Made by a program: the position numbers and the translations under genes
Shown here: positions 25,554 through 36,200 of the stretch, piece after piece
How the letters are laid out: every line of letters starts with the position of its first letter
Position numbering within the stretch: position 1 is the stretch's first letter
From: Limnohabitans sp. Bal53
GTDB taxonomy: Bacteria > Pseudomonadota > Gammaproteobacteria > Burkholderiales > Burkholderiaceae_C
NCBI RefSeq assembly: GCF_003063355.1
Contig: NZ_NESH01000004.1
Location: 248,001-312,000 of the forward strand
Reading direction: 5' to 3'
Length of the DNA: 64,000 nt
Notes under the pieces: model-generated
The model's database searches: none
Told to the model about the DNA's origin: nothing
What the model saw: the letters and a program-made list of their open reading frames with translations, nothing else

Positions 25554-25813
25554 TGGGGGCGGCTATGAAATTCTGGAATATTTTCGATTCGCTGGCCACC
25601 ACAGACAGGGGCGAAGACATCAACAAGATCGACGATTCAACATTCCTTCGGTCTGATGGTACTGTTTACAGGCTAGAGGGTCAGCTGATCACGGGCTCAG
25701 ACGGTTCGGTGATGACCCTTTTGGATGCGGACCCTCATGCCAGTAGCGGTCATGCTTGTATGGCCGTGACCACTTTCGCGGGTTCTCGTTCTAGCTTGGA
25801 TGATGAATGGTGA
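25550..25813 (+). CDS. Hypothetical small protein coupled to macrodomain gene
   Basis: 87 residues, not recognised. The start ATG overlaps the macrodomain stop (ATGA); an internal ATG at 25565 (MKFWNIFDSLA) is also possible. The sequence SDGTVYRLEGQLITGSDGSV looks like a small beta-meander repeat, with 'SDG' recurring, as in short regulatory or sensing proteins. It is followed, tail to tail and within 2 bases, by the WYL regulator. The coupled start suggests it is a partner of the macro protein. Confidence 0.6.
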   Translation: MMGAAMKFWNIFDSLATTDRGEDINKIDDSTFLRSDGTVYRLEGQLITGSDGSVMTLLDADPHASSGHACMAVTTFAGSRSSLDDEW

Positions 25814-25814
25814 G

Positions 25815-26777
25815 TCAAACCTGGTAAAGCTTCAACGCTTTGGCCAATTCGCTGCTGAGCTGTTGTTGTAAGGATGAAGGGGCCAGTACGGTCACTTCAG
25901 CGCCAAAACGCAAAATGTCACCCAGCAGCTCTCGTTCATCAGAGTAAGGCACTTTGAGTGTGTACCGTCCATCCGCATGCAAGGTACCGACTTGCTGCGG
26001 ATGCCAGGACTCATGTTTAACCCACTGTGCTCTGCCGGGGGAAAACTCCAGCACAGCCCAGTTTTTGGGCCTGCCACCAAAGATGCCGTAGCCGCCATCG
26101 AGTTCCATTCGCATGGTGATGAGATCGACCTCTTTGGCCGCCTTGGGCAACAGCGTTGCCTGGGTAATGGCATCGATAGAAAAACTCCGCAACCCTCCGC
26201 GCAAGTGACACCAAGCATCCACGTACCAGTTGTCTCGGTAGTGGATCAGTTGCTGGGGTGAAATTTCCCGATCAACCGACTGCCCTGATTGGCGGTTGTG
26301 GTGCTGGACGCGAACTTGCTTGCGCTCAAAAGTGGCTTTGGCAACGGTTTCGAACGATGCGAGGGCGAGGTTGCGTTTGCCAGCATGCACGGCCCGAACC
26401 CTCTGAGTAAGTTGATTTGTATCGAGCCCTTGTGAGTTGAGCATGTCGTCAAGACGTTTGCGAACAGGTTTGAGCTTGGGACCCAAAATGCTGGGCTCCA
26501 GTTGCTCGATCATGCTTTGGATGGTCATCAGCGCCAGGATTTCGTCTTGCGTGAACCAAATACCTGGCAGCTCGGTCGAATCTGACTTTTCCAGTCGGTA
26601 ACCCCCCAGATCTCGGTCGAAGACGATGGGTGTGTTGAGCCGATCACGCAGCTTGGCCAGATCGCGTTTGAAGGTGGCGGGAGACACCTCCAATTCATGC
26701 AGCAGTTCAGCCCGTCCCATGGCGCGCCGACTGCTGAGCAAGTTTTTGTACCGGTAAAGACGATCGATTTCAGACAT
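25815..26777 (-). CDS. WYL-domain transcriptional regulator
   Basis: A 320-residue regulator: an N-terminal winged helix-turn-helix (YRYKNLLSSRRAMGRAELLH, LEVSPATFKRDLAKLRDRL), a middle domain, and a WYL domain in the region REISPQQLIHYRDNWYVDAW and LRSFSIDAI (about residues 180-220), where the family usually shows W-Y-L. The C-terminal part (VPYSDERELLGDILRFG) is the usual WYL extension. Such proteins bind nucleic acid or nucleotide ligands and often repress defence genes (the BrxR/CapW group). It probably regulates the divergent small gene or the helicase/macro genes, but no operator was identified. Confidence 0.85.
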   Translation of the reverse strand: MSEIDRLYRYKNLLSSRRAMGRAELLHELEVSPATFKRDLAKLRDRLNTPIVFDRDLGGYRLEKSDSTELPGIWFTQDEILALMTIQSMIEQLEPSILGPKLKPVRKRLDDMLNSQGLDTNQLTQRVRAVHAGKRNLALASFETVAKATFERKQVRVQHHNRQSGQSVDREISPQQLIHYRDNWYVDAWCHLRGGLRSFSIDAITQATLLPKAAKEVDLITMRMELDGGYGIFGGRPKNWAVLEFSPGRAQWVKHESWHPQQVGTLHADGRYTLKVPYSDERELLGDILRFGAEVTVLAPSSLQQQLSSELAKALKLYQV

Positions 26778-26824
26778 GGATCAACCTTGATAGATTGTTG
26801 AAAGGATAACGGGGAACATGCGCA

Positions 26825-27043
26825 TCAGTTGTTTTGCGCCCTTGCGATCGCCATGGCGAGCTTTTCGAAGCGGTTTCTTTTGTGTATTACAAGGGCCAGT
26901 CCATAGTCGCTGCGCATGACCAAGACGGCGGCATCCAGCTGCCGCGCTGAAAGGCTCGGCATTTTCAGATCGATGGGTGGGGTCAGGAGGCAAGCAATGA
27001 GAATCAGGTGCATGAGCCCAATGATGATGAGCCACTGGCTCAT
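26825..27043 (-). CDS. Possible small membrane protein
   Basis: 72 residues starting MSQWLIIIGLMHLILIACLL, a single strongly hydrophobic helix, then a basic tail (VIHKRNRFEKLAMAIARAQN). I do not recognise it. The start ATG at 27043 has a weak purine run upstream, and a longer in-frame version is not supported. It lies upstream of the WYL gene on the same strand. It is included because the transmembrane segment is convincing, but coding is not certain. Confidence 0.4.
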   Translation of the reverse strand: MSQWLIIIGLMHLILIACLLTPPIDLKMPSLSARQLDAAVLVMRSDYGLALVIHKRNRFEKLAMAIARAQNN

Positions 27044-27280
27044 GGTGGGAGCTCTTGATACTGTACAAAGCCTCAGCAGATATCAGGCTCACCTGATGAG
27101 CCTGATCAAAGGTGCAAACTCGTTTCGGGCTTTTCCTCCTTGTTGCAATGTCCGTCTTGTTTGAATCAGGGCCGATCCAGCGCGGTTTATAGTGAACCAT
27201 GAGCAACTGTTTGAGCATCCATCGGTTCAAGATGGATTTGCCAAATTGTTGAGCGCGATCCGATGTATTGGAGTTAAAAA

Positions 27281-28675
27281 ATGCAGGAAATCAATTGCCC
27301 ACATTGCGGCAAAGCTTTCAAGATTGACGAGTCCGGGTATGCGGACATCCTCAAACAGGTTCGGGACAGTGAGTTTGACCAGGCCCTGCATGACCGACTC
27401 GCTTTGGCCGAAAAAGACAAGCAATCTGCTGTTGAACTGGCCACGGCCAAAGCTTCCAGCGAATCGCAAAAAAAGGCGGCAGCCAAAGACGCTGAAATTC
27501 AAGAGCTCAAAGCTAAACTGGATGCTGGTGCGATCGCCAAGCAGCTGGCGGTCAATGAGGCCTTGAGCCAAGTTCAAAAAGAGCGCGACACTTTGGCCAA
27601 CCAACTGGAGCAAGCCAAGCATGACCAAGAGGCGGCCGTTCAACTGGCCAAGGCCAAGTCGCTCAATGAGCTGCAAAAAGCAGCTGGCGCCAAGGACACC
27701 GAGATCCAAGCCCTGAAAGCCCAACTCGATGCCATTGAGACCGCCAAAAGGCTTGCCATCACAGAAGCGGTCAGTGCTGTCGAAAAAGAGCGTGACCAGT
27801 TCAAAGGGGGGCTTGAGCGTGCCGAATTGGAGATGGAACTTGCCAAAAAAGCCCTCAAAGACAAGTACGAGACCCAGATCAAGGACCGCGAGGACACGAT
27901 CGAGCGCCTGCGTGACCTCAAGGCCCGCTTGTCCACAAAGATGATTGGTGAGACCTTGGAGCAGCACTGCGAAACGGAATTCAACCGCGTGCGTGCCATG
28001 GCGTTCCCACGAGCGCATTTCGAGAAAGATAACGACGCGCGCTCAGGCAGCAAGGGCGATTACATTTTTCGGGAATCCGACAGCGCCGGCACTGAAATTG
28101 TCTCGATCATGTTCGAGATGAAAAACGAGAGCGACACGACGGCGACCAAGACCAAGAACGAGGACTTTCTCAAAGAGCTGGACAAAGACCGCAACGAAAA
28201 GGGATGCGAGTACGCCGTTCTGGTGACGCTCTTGGAGCCAGACAGCGAGCTCTACAACACAGGCATCGTGGACGTCTTCCATCGCTACCCTAAGATGTAC
28301 GTGGTGCGCCCCCAGTTTTTCTTGCCCATCATTTCATTGCTGCGCAACGCGGCCATGAACTCCTTGCAGTACAAGTCTGAATTGGCCCTGGTCAAGAGCC
28401 AGAACATCGACATCACCAATTTCGAAAACGAGCTGGACACCTTCAAGGCCGCCTTCGGTAAAAACTACGAACTGGCTTCCAAGAAATTTCAGACGGCCAT
28501 TGATGAGATCGACAAGTCGATTGACCATTTGCAAAAGACCAAGGAAGCCTTGATCGGTACCGACAAGAATTTGCGGCTGGCCAACGACAAGGCTCAGGAC
28601 GTGACCATCAAGAAATTGACTCGAGGCAACCCCACAATGGCGCAAAAGTTTGCTGAACTCAATACAGGTGAGTGA
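27281..28675 (+). CDS. DUF2130 coiled-coil protein
   Basis: 464 residues. The N-terminus has a half zinc knuckle ([10 protein letters not shown]). Residues ~45-215 are a long coiled coil with an internal 62-residue duplication (49-110 and 118-179). The C-terminal domain ([27 protein letters not shown], then [28 protein letters not shown]) is the DUF2130 domain, whose D...E-x-K spacing suggests a restriction-enzyme-like fold; activity is unproven. Upstream bases give only a weak ribosome site before ATG 27281. It ends 107 bases before the Zorya operon in the same direction. Whether it belongs to that system is open, as it is not one of the standard Zorya genes. Confidence 0.8.
   Translation: MQEINCPHCGKAFKIDESGYADILKQVRDSEFDQALHDRLALAEKDKQSAVELATAKASSESQKKAAAKDAEIQELKAKLDAGAIAKQLAVNEALSQVQKERDTLANQLEQAKHDQEAAVQLAKAKSLNELQKAAGAKDTEIQALKAQLDAIETAKRLAITEAVSAVEKERDQFKGGLERAELEMELAKKALKDKYETQIKDREDTIERLRDLKARLSTKMIGETLEQHCETEFNRVRAMAFPRAHFEKDNDARSGSKGDYIFRESDSAGTEIVSIMFEMKNESDTTATKTKNEDFLKELDKDRNEKGCEYAVLVTLLEPDSELYNTGIVDVFHRYPKMYVVRPQFFLPIISLLRNAAMNSLQYKSELALVKSQNIDITNFENELDTFKAAFGKNYELASKKFQTAIDEIDKSIDHLQKTKEALIGTDKNLRLANDKAQDVTIKKLTRGNPTMAQKFAELNTGE
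27425..27817 (+). repeat. Internal duplication in the DUF2130 coiled coil
   Basis: Residues 49-110 and 118-179 of the DUF2130 protein match in register without gaps (for example [14 protein letters not shown] against [14 protein letters not shown], and [13 protein letters not shown] against [13 protein letters not shown]). The DNA copies are 27425-27610 and 27632-27817, so the coil was lengthened by a ~207-base tandem duplication. Confidence 0.75.
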
Positions 28676-28782
28676 GCGCTGTACAACTTGCCCTTTTGTC
28701 GACCGACTGGTAGAAGCCGTTCTCATCACAATTCGAATACCATTAATGGGCTAAAAGCCAGATAAACATAGGGAATACCCGC

Positions 28783-30786
28783 ATGAATTGGATTGGTCAG
28801 GTACTAGGGGCAATTAACCCCTCACTAGGAAATCTTCACGGATTTACTCTTGCTGTTTTTCTTACGGTATTCGTATTAAGTGCCTTGTTCATTTTGGGAT
28901 ATGTCATCCAAGGTATCAAGGTTTGGAAACAGTTGAACGGAGCTATAAACGGCTTGAAGCGAATCAAAGCTTCTGGCCAGCCAGTTAGCAAAGATGAAGC
29001 TGGCTCAGTATTCCTTGGTGATCCTATAAAGCACCTCTGGGAAGAGTATTCCGACACGTTGCACGAACTTAAAAAAGCTTCTTCAGGTGGGGTTGAGCTC
29101 CGTGAGCTTCGCGCAACAGTGCCTGCTGAGACGATGTTCACAAGGGAAGTACTGGTGGATGGCCGTCTCTTGGATGAATTTACTCGTCATTTGCCAGGGG
29201 TGTTGACGGGTTTGGGAATTATTGGCACTTTCGCTGGCTTGCTCGAGGGGCTTGGAAGCTTCAACCCAGCAACAGCGGCAACAGCTGTTTCTGGTCTGGG
29301 GCCACTGATGGAGGGCGTGAAGCACGCCTTCGTTGCATCTGGTGTTGCAATTGGTTGTGCGATGGCCGTAGTGTTCATCAGTAGGCTCACCTTGGCTTAT
29401 TTCTACAGCATGGTAGAGACACTGACACAAATAATCGATAGCCTTTACGCTACCGGTGCCGGTGAAGAGTACCTCTCTAGGTTGGTCAAGGCCTCAGAGC
29501 GAAATGAGGCAAATACCTCGCAGTTAAAAGATGCCCTTGTTGAAGACCTCAATAAGATGATGACAAACCTCGTGGACCGGCAAATTGCCGCTCACGAAGC
29601 GGCGACGGTGGCGCTCGGGGACCGTATCGGACAGGGTATTGCCACTGGAATTGCAGAGCCAATGAAGAAGTTTGGCGATGCAATGGAAGCCAATGCAAAA
29701 GGTAACGGCCAGCAAGTTGAGGGGATGCTTGAAACATTATTGACAGGTTTCATGGCGAAGCTTGAGGACACATTTGGTGGGCAGATGCGCGGAATAAATG
29801 AGCAAATGCAGCGATCAATGGACGTTATGACATCGGTGCAAACATCGCTGCAGTCACTTCTAACTGACATTAAGGCAACCAACGAGCATGCATCTAATCA
29901 ATTTAGTGGCAAGTTGGAAGATGCTATGAAGCAGGCCGCCGAGAATCAGCAGTTGCTAACTGACCAAATGCGTCAGTTTGTTCAAGACTTCCGAAAGCTC
30001 ATTACTGAAGAACAAAACAAGTCTAAGCAGACAATGGACGACGCCATCATGAAAGTGCTGGGAGACGTCTCGCTTGGTATGCAGAACTTGGAGAAGTTGC
30101 GCAAAGATGCAGCTGCGGAAGAATCTGGACGCAACGAAAAATTGTCGGATGAGACCGGAAAGCTTGTAGGCGGTCTCACTACGCAGGTTGACAACTTGCT
30201 TACCTCTATTTCCGAACAAGTTAACAAAACCCAGCAGAACATAGATGCTTTCAGCCAGGTTTCTACTCGCGCCATAGATGGGATGAATCAAGGCGCACTG
30301 ACCATGGGAGCCGCTGCAAAAAGGTTTGAAACCGCTGGAAATTCAGTTACAGAAGTTTTTAAAGCTTCAACAGGAGTTGCGGACAAGCTCAATACCTCTG
30401 CAAACAGCCTACAAGCTGCTGCTTCGGCTGTGCAAAAAGGATTTGATCAATACGACTCCACTCGCCGAACTGTTGACCAGCAAGTTGCGGCGCTAATGGG
30501 ATTGATAGAGTCTGCAAAGAAGGAGGCTGGGGTATCAACTGAGCTCATTGCCAACATAAGGGCTAGTGCTGATTCACTCTTGAAGGCAGAAGCTGAAAGT
30601 CGACAGCATTTGGATTCAGTGAACGAAGCCTTGGCAGTGGCTTTCAAGAGGTTTGGCGATGAGCTTGTGCAAGTGCTTAAGAAGACGATTACAGAGACTG
30701 ATAGGCATCTTTCGGCTGGTACCGGCCACCTCAACGGTGTAGTGCAGGAATTTGCAAGTGCTGTGCACCGCATGAAAAAGGTTTGA
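28783..30786 (+). CDS. zorA: Zorya type I ZorA, MotA-like stator subunit
   Basis: A 667-residue membrane protein. A first hydrophobic helix lies at ~22-45 (FTLAVFLTVFVLSALFILGY). A MotA/ExbB-like core follows, with TM segments in HLPGVLTGLGIIGTFAGLLE (~148-165) and VKHAFVASGVAIGCAMAVVF (~188-207). The long C-terminal tail (~240-660) is predicted coiled coil, as in the cytoplasmic tail of ZorA. With ZorB it should form a proton- or sodium-driven rotary stator in the inner membrane that senses infection and passes the signal to ZorC and ZorD. First gene of four with overlaps or near-zero gaps; AGGGAA lies upstream of the ATG. Confidence 0.9.
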   Translation: MNWIGQVLGAINPSLGNLHGFTLAVFLTVFVLSALFILGYVIQGIKVWKQLNGAINGLKRIKASGQPVSKDEAGSVFLGDPIKHLWEEYSDTLHELKKASSGGVELRELRATVPAETMFTREVLVDGRLLDEFTRHLPGVLTGLGIIGTFAGLLEGLGSFNPATAATAVSGLGPLMEGVKHAFVASGVAIGCAMAVVFISRLTLAYFYSMVETLTQIIDSLYATGAGEEYLSRLVKASERNEANTSQLKDALVEDLNKMMTNLVDRQIAAHEAATVALGDRIGQGIATGIAEPMKKFGDAMEANAKGNGQQVEGMLETLLTGFMAKLEDTFGGQMRGINEQMQRSMDVMTSVQTSLQSLLTDIKATNEHASNQFSGKLEDAMKQAAENQQLLTDQMRQFVQDFRKLITEEQNKSKQTMDDAIMKVLGDVSLGMQNLEKLRKDAAAEESGRNEKLSDETGKLVGGLTTQVDNLLTSISEQVNKTQQNIDAFSQVSTRAIDGMNQGALTMGAAAKRFETAGNSVTEVFKASTGVADKLNTSANSLQAAASAVQKGFDQYDSTRRTVDQQVAALMGLIESAKKEAGVSTELIANIRASADSLLKAEAESRQHLDSVNEALAVAFKRFGDELVQVLKKTITETDRHLSAGTGHLNGVVQEFASAVHRMKKV

Positions 30787-30787
30787 A

Positions 30788-31495
30788 ATGCTTGCACGCA
30801 TTATTTTGAAGAGAAAAGGAAAGCTTGATGGTGAGAGCCCGTTCTGGATTTCCTTTTCAGACCTTATGTCAGCTCTTATGACATTGTTTCTGGTCGTTAT
30901 GGCGGTGACGTTGGTGGCTGTGACCAAAAACGTTACAGCCGAAGAAGAGGCCAAGATACTCAGGGAAGGTGCCATCAGAAATGTGATGGAAAAAATTAAG
31001 AAAGCATCTTCGGAAAAAAAAGTTGAAGTCAATGAATCCACTTATCAGATCAACCTAGGTGAAATTGTCCGTTTTGAGAGTGGGAAGTACGAAATACAAC
31101 CCGACGCAGCAAAGTTCTTACGTGACTACATTCCTGTTCTGCTTAACGCCAAGGCGACCCCTGAAGGGGAAAAGTGGATGAGGCGGGTTGTCGTTGAAGG
31201 TTTTACGGATCAAGACGGCACATACCTCTACAACTTGGGATTGAGCCTTGACCGAAGCCAAAGCGTGGTTTGTGCGTTGTTTGCAAAGCCCGCTGCTGAT
31301 GAGCGTCCGCTTTCAAATGCTCAGCTTGACCAGATTCAAGACCTTTTCTTGGTGGGCGGCTACTCATTCAATTCTGTTCGCCAGGATAAAGCGGCAAGTA
31401 GGCGAGTGGAATTGAAAATTGATTTTTGGGGACTTGATGACAAAAAGCCCGAAAACTTGTCGAATGGGACTCGTAAGGAGTATGGGGCATGTTGA
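30788..31495 (+). CDS. zorB: Zorya type I ZorB, MotB/OmpA-like stator subunit
   Basis: 235 residues. The short cytoplasmic N-terminus is followed by one membrane helix in PFWISFSDLMSALMTLFLVV, with an Asp at ~25 in the place of the proton-carrying Asp of MotB. The rest is an OmpA-like peptidoglycan-binding domain (VVVEGFTDQDGTYLYNLGLS, LDRSQSVV, and DKAASRRVELKI for the conserved R-x-V-E). It starts one base after the zorA stop and overlaps zorC (ATG inside its last codons). It pairs with ZorA in the inner membrane and anchors the motor to the cell wall. Confidence 0.9.
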   Translation: MLARIILKRKGKLDGESPFWISFSDLMSALMTLFLVVMAVTLVAVTKNVTAEEEAKILREGAIRNVMEKIKKASSEKKVEVNESTYQINLGEIVRFESGKYEIQPDAAKFLRDYIPVLLNAKATPEGEKWMRRVVVEGFTDQDGTYLYNLGLSLDRSQSVVCALFAKPAADERPLSNAQLDQIQDLFLVGGYSFNSVRQDKAASRRVELKIDFWGLDDKKPENLSNGTRKEYGAC

Positions 31496-33228
31496 CAAAG
31501 GCCCGTCTGAATAGGCTTCAAAATGAACTAAATGCCTGCATTGATTCGTTTGGATTGCATTCGGATTTTCTTGGACAACCTGCTGTAGTCGAAAAGTCAG
31601 CAAAAGAGGCCGAGCGTACATTTCAGGGCTACGCAAAGGCCAAGCCAAACAGAGATGATGCTTATGCTGCTGCTCGCGAGTTCTTGAGGGGAGTTGAGTT
31701 AGACGATTGGAAGCGAGACTTGATAGCGTCTGTTCTGGCCGAACCTATTACAGGTGCGGCAAATGAACTTGTGCTTGCCAGTTCAAAGTTTAAAAGTCTT
31801 TTAGAAAAGTATGAGGCTGAAGTTAAAACCGGTGACCTATGGCGGTTAACTTGGCATGGATTGCTCACCTCGTATTTTTCATTCGATCCGTTAGAGGCTA
31901 ATACAAGTGCCACTAACGGGTGGGCTCAGCTAAGGGGATTTCTAGAACGAACTTGGCTTCAAATGAGTCATCAGTCTGGTGATGGGGTCATCCCAGATTG
32001 GATGACTGTCTTGAGAGGAGATCCCGAGATTCTCACTAAAAATCCGGTAGATAAATACGCTTCTCAATATTTGAATGGCGATACATCGCAGGTAGATAGA
32101 CTTAAGACAGATCTAGGCATTCCTCAATCCAGTTGGTTTTGGCACCAGTTGGTCCTCAGCGCAGTTCGCAGTGCTACTAAGCTCGGTGACTTGGAGTTTC
32201 AAAGTTCAATTCCTCGTTTGATTGAACTCATTCGGGAAAAACCAGCTTTCAGAGATGAGGCCATTGAGGCAGTGCTTATTCGTTATCACGATTGCGTTAA
32301 CACCAAGCCACATGAAGAGCTTAGGGAGTTCGTTGTTCACAAAGAAATCTGGCGTAACCCCAAACTGAAAACTTTGGGAATGGCACCTGCTTGGAATCGG
32401 GTGCCTGACGGGGTATGGAAAATGGTTATGACTTGGGTGACCGAGCGAGCTCTTAAGGACTTCTTTGACATCTTGGCAGCCAGGAACAGCTCTGACGCCG
32501 GTCGCCTTGCGTTTTGGTCGAAATACTTGCAACAGATTACATGGACGCGCCTTGTTTTTGGCTCTGAGACGATGGCATTGCAGTACTCAAACAAGGCAGT
32601 GAAGGAGCTTATCGCTCGGGAGCGCGGCGACTATGCTGAGCTGCTAGCGAACAAAAAATCAGATGCCTTCATGATGCAAATTGGTGATTTCATAGCCGTT
32701 GAGTTCAGCGTTACCTCGAACGCTGCATACGTTTACCAAATCAAAAAATTGAAATTCGACCGAAATTCAAAATACTACAACGGTGGAACGGATGATTTGA
32801 AATACGGTTTTTCATCAGGAGAGGGAGTTCGAATCTTGCATCCACCAGGATGGGAGGAAACAGCCACCTATCAACTGAAGCAATTAGGGATTTATCCTGA
32901 CGTTAAGTCAACGGGTAGATCCACCTTAGGTAGCGGGGCCACATCTGCTACTAAAGCTAATTTATCGAACCGCGAAACTCCAGTTGAAAATCACCGGGCA
33001 CCAACTTTGAACCAAAAGGTGGGAGACACAACTAAGTTCTCAATGGCCAAGCTCCATCATCTCGTTGAAGGTTTCAAAGGAGCAAAAATCAGGGATGAGC
33101 GAGGTCGGGTAGGCGGTCGCCTTTGGGTAGAAGATGCAAACCAGAGTCAATTTCTTTCTGGAGAACTAGCAAAGCTCGGCTTTTGGTGGTCCATAACCAA
33201 AGATGCTTGGTATTACAGAGGCGATTAA
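31489..33228 (+). CDS. zorC: Zorya type I ZorC, EH_Signature protein
   Basis: A 579-residue soluble protein. The main part (~1-450) matches by position and style the EH_Signature-domain ZorC of type I systems (for example WKMVMTWVTERALKDFFDIL, FWSKYLQQITWTRLVFGS, FIAVEFSVTSNAAYVY). ZorC is a DNA-binding effector partner. After a Ser/Thr/Asn-rich linker (~470-510) comes a small C-terminal domain (LHHLVEGFKGAKIRDERG ... WWSITKDAWYYRGD) that may be an added module; whether other ZorC proteins have it I cannot tell. It overlaps zorB by 7 bases and shares one base with the zorD start (TAATG). Confidence 0.85.
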   Translation: MLTKARLNRLQNELNACIDSFGLHSDFLGQPAVVEKSAKEAERTFQGYAKAKPNRDDAYAAAREFLRGVELDDWKRDLIASVLAEPITGAANELVLASSKFKSLLEKYEAEVKTGDLWRLTWHGLLTSYFSFDPLEANTSATNGWAQLRGFLERTWLQMSHQSGDGVIPDWMTVLRGDPEILTKNPVDKYASQYLNGDTSQVDRLKTDLGIPQSSWFWHQLVLSAVRSATKLGDLEFQSSIPRLIELIREKPAFRDEAIEAVLIRYHDCVNTKPHEELREFVVHKEIWRNPKLKTLGMAPAWNRVPDGVWKMVMTWVTERALKDFFDILAARNSSDAGRLAFWSKYLQQITWTRLVFGSETMALQYSNKAVKELIARERGDYAELLANKKSDAFMMQIGDFIAVEFSVTSNAAYVYQIKKLKFDRNSKYYNGGTDDLKYGFSSGEGVRILHPPGWEETATYQLKQLGIYPDVKSTGRSTLGSGATSATKANLSNRETPVENHRAPTLNQKVGDTTKFSMAKLHHLVEGFKGAKIRDERGRVGGRLWVEDANQSQFLSGELAKLGFWWSITKDAWYYRGD

Positions 33229-36200
33229 TGTCATTTTTTGAACTTTTTCGGCGTTCAACTGGCGGTGAAGCTAATGTTTCTCAGATAACACGTTCCTTCA
33301 ACGTTGAGGGTCTACGGTTTGACCTTTCCGAAAGTGCTGACGTTATCAGTAGTTCTGACTTTCTTGATGAGGTTCATAGCAAAAATATCAGCCCATCGGA
33401 TTGTGTTTTGGCCGCATACCTAGTTCAACTTGAGCAAGAGGGCATAAGTCATTTCAATTCTCGAGGTTTCGTTGTCCAATGGGATGCTGTTTACGCGCTT
33501 CTTGAAGACCCTGATCACAGTGGTGCCCTTCAAATGTGGAACTTGCCGCCACTATCAGGGATACGCCCAATAATAAGTTGCACTGGTGCGCTTTCTGATC
33601 CTGATTTCGAATTGCATCTAGATGGTTGGATCGATGGAACTCGGCAAATAGCTGTTTCAAATCAAGTGGGCGGTCTTGCCGTTGTAGGCGGGTTGTCAGT
33701 GCTGCTGTCACCAGCTTCATGGGAAACTGTGCATCGTATTTCTCAATTCAAAAATCGACCAGATGCGCTGCGTAGACAGCATGAAAACGAATTGGCCTGG
33801 GGCGTTATAAGGGAAGTAGCAGACAAAGCTGGAGCGTTGTATACGACTCCGTACCTTGAAACTACTTTGGTTTTGACTCCAAGTACTTTGCGTTTGCCAA
33901 CTGTGAAGGAGGACACAACATTTGGTCGTGTCATAACCGTGACTCCCACATTTGACAGAGCTCCAGCTGAGTGGCTCACAGCTTTTGATGGGTTCAATTC
34001 AGTGCAACCACACTACGACATGACCCGCGGTGGAGGGAGGGTTCGAGTTGTGATTTCAGAGCCCGTTAGGAAGGTCCTTGAAGTTATCAAGCGCGAGATG
34101 CCCGGTCGTAAGGTGGCAGGTTCTCGTGCGGAAAAGTTATTGCGCAATCCTTGGTCATTTTTGGGCGAGTCAGCTCATGAAGTGATAAGCGAGAAGGAGT
34201 TTGCCGCTGACCGTTCGGAAGCTGGCGCTACAGCAGCTTATTTCAGTATCAATCCCAGAATCATCAATGGCCATATCAATTTGGTGGAACTTTGTGTAAC
34301 AGAGCATTTTGGTGAAGGTACAGCAAGGACAACTGTCCAGAATTTTCAGACTCCCGACGCATTTGATCAATTTATTGGGAAGCTTGAAAACGCGTTACTT
34401 GAGGACAGGGAGTGGTTTGGTTGGGAGGAGTTCGACCTGACTATAGATGCTGAATCCTCACTGCAACTTGAGCAGGCGAGACAGTTTCTGCACGTTTGGC
34501 GAGTGCAACCCGCAGAGCGAATTTCTCTTGAAGAAGTTTATGAGATGTCTGGATACAGCGATCGGATTGAGGGAATCGGCATGGCCAAGGCGATCTATGT
34601 GCCAGTCTTCCAGAAGCCTTCGCCACCAGAAGGACAGGAAGACAAAGGGTGGATACCCGATGATCTCACTCCGATGGTTCGCGTTACCCTTCAAGGCGTT
34701 GAAGAACAGGTCTTAATCCCACTTACCAAACAATGGGTGATGGACTTCGAAAAGCAAGTGCAAGAGGCTGAGGCTGCTAACCAGCCAGAAGTTGTAAACA
34801 TTACTTTGCCCACTCCCGTTTCGACAGGGCAGGCACGAGCGCTTGTAGAAGGATTCAAAGGAATGTTGGGAATCCAAGACCAGGTGAAGCGAGAGGGTAT
34901 TTCCAAGCCTAAGGAAAAGAAAGCTCCCAAAGAAACGCTCTTAGTAAAAACCAACTTCACAGGTGTTGATTATCAAGAGGAGCGTCGGGTCAGCTTGGCA
35001 TTACCGAGCGGGACACTGGAAGTACTACCGCGTTCTCTTCGTTCCGAAATCGGCTTAAAGAAGCATCAATTGTACGGAATTGCATGGTTCCAACACCTTG
35101 TTTCAAAGGCACCATTTGAGTGCCGTGGGGCACTGCTTGCCGACGACATGGGATTAGGTAAGACGCTTCAGCTCTTATGTGTTCTAGCTTGGTATTACGA
35201 AAAAAATCCTAATGCAGCGCCTTCAGTAATCTTTGCGCCAAAGAGCCTGCTAGACAACTGGGCTAATGAGGCAAAGAAGTTTTTTACGCCTTCATTTCCA
35301 GAAGTACTGGTACTTTACGGCGACGAGCTAAAGGGTAGGAAGCAGCCTTTGGCACTTATAGACTCCCAACTGGCAGCCAAAGGAATCATTGAGCTTCTAA
35401 AGCCAAATTGGGTGGGTACTTCAAAAATAATAATCACAACATATGAAACCCTTACCTCATATGAGTTTTCATTTGCTCGACAACCATTTGCTTTTGTTAT
35501 CTGCGATGAAGCTCAGCGCATTAAGACTCCAGGTACATTGGTTACCTTGGCTGCCAAAAAGTTGAAGGCTGATTTCAGGATTGCATGCACAGGGACACCG
35601 GTTGAGAATTCACTTGCCGATCTATGGTGTCTTTTCGACTTCGTGCAGCCAGGATTACTTGGTTTCCTGGAGGAATTTGGTAAGACTTACCGTCGTCCCA
35701 TTGAATGTGGCACGGAGGATTTGAAAGCCGCACTGAGGCGTTTGCAGGAGCTTATTGCACCTCAGACTTTGAGGAGGACCAAGGCCGATATTGCGGAAGA
35801 ACTTCCAAAAAAGTATTTCGCCATGAAAGCGGCTGCTTCTGAAAAGCTTCAATTTAAAGAGAAGCTTGCTGATACTGACCGTCTGGAAATTACTCTTACT
35901 GAGCATCAAAGAATTCTTTACCTTGGTGGCTTAAAAAAGTTGCAGGATGCTTCCAAAGAGTCAGACGGGCGCAAGCGTGCTCAACTTTCGTTTGGGGCTT
36001 TGCACTTGATGAAAGCCGTTTGCGCCGAACCATACTGTTTGCCAGGAACAAAATTTTTGATGGATAAACGAGGAATGGATGCTCACCTCGCGAACTCGCC
36101 TAAGCTGCGTTGGATGCTATTGAGACTTGCGGAAATCAAGCGCGAAGGTCAAAAAGCAATTATTTTCACGGAGTTAAGGGAAGCACAGGCTGCGCTGTCC

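Noticed and set aside
25029..26777. DarT-DarG toxin-antitoxin pair around the macrodomain gene
   Set aside because: No ADP-ribosyltransferase gene is visible next to it; the small coupled gene is too short and lacks such motifs.
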